DNA from: an uncultured Collinsella sp.
GTDB taxonomy: Bacteria > Actinomycetota > Coriobacteriia > Coriobacteriales > Coriobacteriaceae
Assembly (NCBI GenBank): GCA_937989875.1
Contig: CALKBO010000028.1
Span: forward strand, 62,001-126,000
Direction: 5' to 3'
Length of the DNA: 64,000 nt
Notes under the pieces: generated by a model
What the model saw: the letters and a program-made list of their open reading frames with translations, nothing else
Databases searched by the model: none
What the model was told of the DNA's origin: nothing
Part shown: positions 61,913 to 64,000 of the stretch, piece after piece
Layout of the letters: each line of letters begins with the position of its first letter
Numbering within the stretch: position 1 is the first letter of the stretch
Program-made: the position numbers and the translations under genes

Positions 61913-62350
61913 TGTCCCAAATGTGGCAAGGCACATACCCGCGTCGTTGATTCCCGTATGCAGGAGTCAAATAACACCATTAAGCGTCGTCGCGAATGTT
62001 GCTCGTGTAACTATCGCTTTACAACGTTTGAGCGATGCGAAGACCCAATCGAGGTCATTAAGTCAGACGGAACCAAGCAGCGGTTCGATCGCAATAAGCT
62101 GCTCGTCGGCTTGATGCGCGCCACCATCAAGCGCGATATCGACACTAAGAAGCTCAATGAGATTATCGACGACATCGAGGTCGAGCTGCGCTCTCGCACG
62201 CTGACGGCCGTCACGTCCCATGAGTTGGGTGACATGGTGCTCAAGCGCTTGGCAAAGATCGACAAGGTGGCGTACATCCGCTTTGCCTCGGTCTACCGCG
62301 ATTTCAAAGACGTCGATGAGTTTCTGCAAGAGCTCGACAAGCTAAGGTGA
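61907..62350 (+). CDS. nrdR: Transcriptional repressor NrdR
   Basis: 147 residues. N-terminal zinc ribbon ([17 protein letters not shown] and [16 protein letters not shown]) and an ATP-cone domain that senses ATP/dATP. It represses ribonucleotide reductase genes; none is in this window. ATG at 61907 with GAGGAGG five bases upstream. dut follows four bases on, joining dNTP regulation with dUTP removal. No NrdR boxes were recognised in front of it. Confidence 0.95.
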   Translation: MRCPKCGKAHTRVVDSRMQESNNTIKRRRECCSCNYRFTTFERCEDPIEVIKSDGTKQRFDRNKLLVGLMRATIKRDIDTKKLNEIIDDIEVELRSRTLTAVTSHELGDMVLKRLAKIDKVAYIRFASVYRDFKDVDEFLQELDKLR

Positions 62351-62354
62351 TTCC

Positions 62355-62798
62355 ATGTCCAACATTACCGTTAACATAAAGCGTCTCGACCCCACCGTCG
62401 TGCTTCCCAAATACGCCCATCCCACCGATGCCGGCTTGGATCTGCGCTCCAACGAGGACTGCGTCCTGAAGCCCTTTGAACGCCGTCTGGTCTCCACTGG
62501 GCTGGCCATCGCCCTGCCCGATGGCTACGCCGGCTTCGTCCAGCCCCGTAGCGGTCTCGCCATCAAACAGGGCCTGTCTATAGTCAATACACCTGGCCTC
62601 ATCGACGCCCACTACCGAGGAGAACTCAAGGTTATCCTCATCAACCTGGACCCCTCCAACAACATCCAAATCAACAAAGGCGACCGCATAGCCCAACTCG
62701 TCATCCAAGAAGTCCCCACGGTCAACCTCATAGAAGTAGAAGAACTAGACGAAACCGATCGAGGCAACGGAGGCTTCGGCTCCAGCGGCGTGGCTTAG
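62355..62798 (+). CDS. dut: dUTP diphosphatase
   Basis: 147 residues, trimeric dUTPase. The five motifs are visible, among them [29 protein letters not shown] and the C-terminal [10 protein letters not shown] that closes the active site. It hydrolyses dUTP to dUMP, preventing uracil incorporation. The codon choice in the last third looks different (more A-rich codons) from the rest of the window. Followed by the palindrome-rich region. Confidence 0.95.
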   Translation: MSNITVNIKRLDPTVVLPKYAHPTDAGLDLRSNEDCVLKPFERRLVSTGLAIALPDGYAGFVQPRSGLAIKQGLSIVNTPGLIDAHYRGELKVILINLDPSNNIQINKGDRIAQLVIQEVPTVNLIEVEELDETDRGNGGFGSSGVA

Positions 62799-62818
62799 TC
62801 GCATAGCCTCTTACGTTC

Positions 62819-62922
62819 GCTCACCTGTGGGAGAGCCCTATATATCATCCCGTGCTCAAACATTCTCGCGTTGCTGCGAAACTGCGCGCGGGACGATATA
62901 TAGGGCTCTCCCACAGGTGAGC
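62819..62922 (+). repeat. Long palindromic element, copy C (family 2)
   Basis: 104 bp. The outer 28 bases (62819-62846) pair perfectly with 62895-62922. After a two-base mismatch CCCGTGC (62849-62855) pairs with GCGCGGG (62886-62892). The interior contains TGCTCAAACATTCTCGC and GCTGCGAAACTGCGCG. Copy D has the same interior with compensated stem pairs. It starts 20 bases after dut and could also end its transcript. Confidence 0.85.
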
Positions 62923-62979
62923 TACGTTTACTTGCTAGCGGCTACGCCGGGTTCGCCCCAGTTAGAGCCTGCGAAGGTA

Positions 62980-63067
62980 GAAACAAAATTTCTAATAATA
63001 GTTAGCCGGTGCGACAAAGCGATTGTTCCTTTGTCGCACCGGCTAACCAGTAAGATAATTTTGTTTC
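62980..63067. repeat. Nested palindrome between copies C and D
   Basis: GTTAGCCGGTGCGACAAAG (63001-63019) pairs perfectly over 19 bases with 63029-63047 around a nine-base loop. Ten and nine unpaired bases outward, GAAACAAAATT (62980-62990) pairs with AATTTTGTTTC (63057-63067). No similarity to copies A-D was seen. Confidence 0.8.
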
Positions 63068-63091
63068 AAGCGAGTAGCCGCCCGACCACTT

Positions 63092-63172
63092 CTCACACAT
63101 ATCGTTCCACGCGCAGTTTCGCAGCGAGCGAAGCGAAGCGAGAATGTTTGAGCATGGAATGATATGGGTGAG
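63092..63172 (-). repeat. Palindromic element, copy D (family 2), inverted
   Basis: 81 bp. Outer arms CTCACACATATC (63092-63103) and GATATGGGTGAG (63161-63172) pair with one mismatch. Then TCCACGC (63106-63112) pairs with GCATGGA (63152-63158). The interior is the reverse complement of copy C's, plus an extra TTCGC-rich stretch of eight bases. Confidence 0.82.
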
Positions 63173-63200
63173 TCCCGGACGGGCGGGATTAGTGCGCCCT

Positions 63201-63233
63201 GCGAAGCGAGAATGTTTGAGCATGGAATGATAT
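63201..63233 (-). repeat. Partial copy E of family 2
   Basis: 33 bases identical to 63133-63165 of copy D (half an element). It lies just before the 3' end of the glycosyltransferase gene. The 28 bases between D and E show nothing recognisable. Confidence 0.8.
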
Positions 63234-63269
63234 ATGGGCGGCTCCCGCCGAGCAGCGGACTTTAAAGCG

Positions 63270-64000
63270 CTAGCGGATATGCGCGGGTTTTCCGCCCCAG
63301 TAGAAGCGGCAGAAGGCCCGTTTGCGCTTTTGGGGCTTGCCTACGAGCTCCATGGTGGCGATGGCTATGTCTTCGGCTGCGTGGGGGCGGCGTAGTACTT
63401 CGCCGTTGATGAGTAGGGCTTTGAGCGATTCGGGATGATCGTGGAGATGGCGCAACGTCACGATGAGTTCTCGTGCGGTGGTGACATGCATGCTGGCGCC
63501 CATGCCGGTGAGCATCGTGGTGTTGGCCTTTTCCTGACCGTATGATTTGCCCAGCAGAATCATCGGCAGATGCGCGCACAGGCACTCAGTGACGGTGAGC
63601 CCGCCCGATTTGAGGATTGCCAGGTCGCAGCCGTGCATGAGGGCCGCCATGTCGTCCACGTAGTCCAGAACCGTGACGTTGTCGAGCTTCATGGCGTCGA
63701 AGAGCGTCTTGAGTCGGGTGGCGTATTCCTTATCCTTGCCCGGTAAAAAGACAAAGTGCATGTCCTCAAAGCTGCGTAAGAAGGGGAGCGTGTGGTCCAT
63801 CGCGGCACGGAAACGCACGTATGGTTGGGGCAAACTGGCGCCGGCCATCACCAATACGACGGTTTTGTCTATGGGGAGATTGAACTTGCTGAGCTCATCT
63901 TCGCGTTTGTAATCTGAATCGAAACCGGCACGAATGGGAATGCCCGTTATGCGGATCTTTGACTCGGGAACCTTGCGCGGGCGCAGCGTTTCGGCCATAA
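63270..64000 (-). CDS. Glycosyltransferase, MGDG synthase/UgtP-MurG-like, C-terminal part (truncated by window end)
   Basis: At least 242 codons of the C-terminal region; the N-terminal acceptor domain lies beyond the window. The segment begins around RITGIPIRAGF, the usual inter-domain junction of diacylglycerol glucosyltransferases. It contains KSGGLTVTECLCAHLPMIL, the nucleotide-sugar binding segment of GT28-type enzymes. Likely transfers a sugar to a membrane lipid; MurG is less likely given the junction sequence. The C terminus is basic (KRKRAF). An ATG at 63998 is internal, not the start. Confidence 0.78.
   Translation of the reverse strand, partial: MAETLRPRKVPESKIRITGIPIRAGFDSDYKREDELSKFNLPIDKTVVLVMAGASLPQPYVRFRAAMDHTLPFLRSFEDMHFVFLPGKDKEYATRLKTLFDAMKLDNVTVLDYVDDMAALMHGCDLAILKSGGLTVTECLCAHLPMILLGKSYGQEKANTTMLTGMGASMHVTTARELIVTLRHLHDHPESLKALLINGEVLRRPHAAEDIAIATMELVGKPQKRKRAFCRFYWGGKPAHIR

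Noticed and set aside
62827..63162. Open frames of 70-110 codons through the palindromic region after dut
   Set aside because: They read across inverted repeats in both directions and have no start context or recognisable product.
63173..63200. Further element copy between D and E
   Set aside because: The 28 bases show only a short CCCG/CGGG symmetry and no core sequence.

Overview
This 64 kb window is a gene-dense, high-GC bacterial chromosome segment. It most likely comes from an anaerobic actinobacterium of the class Coriobacteriia, probably a Collinsella relative. The signs are: an actinobacterial integration host factor (mIHF) beside gmk; the lexA / LysM-protein / nrdR block with CGAAC-N4-GTTCG SOS boxes; RNase J together with RNase Y and SpoVS; a bifunctional AdhE typical of fermenters; and only the non-mevalonate isoprenoid genes. 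The genus is an inference; no rRNA or tRNA gene is present to confirm it. I found no CRISPR array, prophage or replication origin.

Layout. 0-8 kb: pyrH(3' end)-frr-uppS-cdsA-dxr-rseP-ispG-proS, a compact operon for ribosome recycling, lipid and isoprenoid precursors and intramembrane proteolysis, closed by a strong terminator. 8-13 kb, mostly minus strand: a small-molecule kinase-like protein, adhE, a REP-associated transposase with its own inverted palindromes (plus strand), and rpmB. 13.3-18.8 kb: pyrR-pyrB-pyrC-pyrK-pyrD-pyrF behind a hairpin-rich leader. 19-25.7 kb: mihF-gmk-rpoZ-thiI, then comEA-comEC (DNA uptake) and holA. 25.8-38 kb: rpsT, lepA-dusB-hemW, two consecutive DnaJ genes (the first apparently membrane-anchored), mtaB-phoH-ybeY-dgkA-era-recO, rpsO. 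38-50.9 kb: pnp, an isolated sugar O-acetyltransferase between two inverted copies of a palindromic element, rnj-ftsK-rodZ-like, yajQ, rimO-pgsA-cinA. 51-60 kb: recA-recX, rny-GHKL ATPase-spoVS-miaB-miaA-hflX. 60-64 kb: lexA and an overlapping membrane acyltransferase (minus), divergent from a LysM division-suppressor-like gene, nrdR and dut; then about 470 bp of nested palindromes; then the 3' part of a glycosyltransferase gene.

How the genes work together. The window joins RNA decay (pnp, rnj, rny, ybeY), tRNA and ribosome modification (thiI, dusB, mtaB, miaA, miaB, rimO), pyrimidine and dUTP/dNTP supply (pyr operon, dut, nrdR), and DNA uptake, recombination and SOS (comEA/EC, holA, recO, recA/recX, lexA). 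SOS boxes lie inside the recA promoter and in the lexA / LysM-gene intergenic region.

Most unusual content. (1) Two families of long palindromic elements, at 40.6/41.5 kb and 62.8-63.2 kb, have conserved cores and stems that differ by compensatory base pairs. (2) 7-bp TTTGGTC half-sites recur at 11-bp spacing upstream of recA and comEA. (3) A GHKL-type ATPase gene sits between rny and spoVS. (4) A DnaJ-like protein has C-terminal membrane segments in place of a normal substrate-binding half. (5) A site-2 protease carries a winged-helix-like insertion of about 100 residues.
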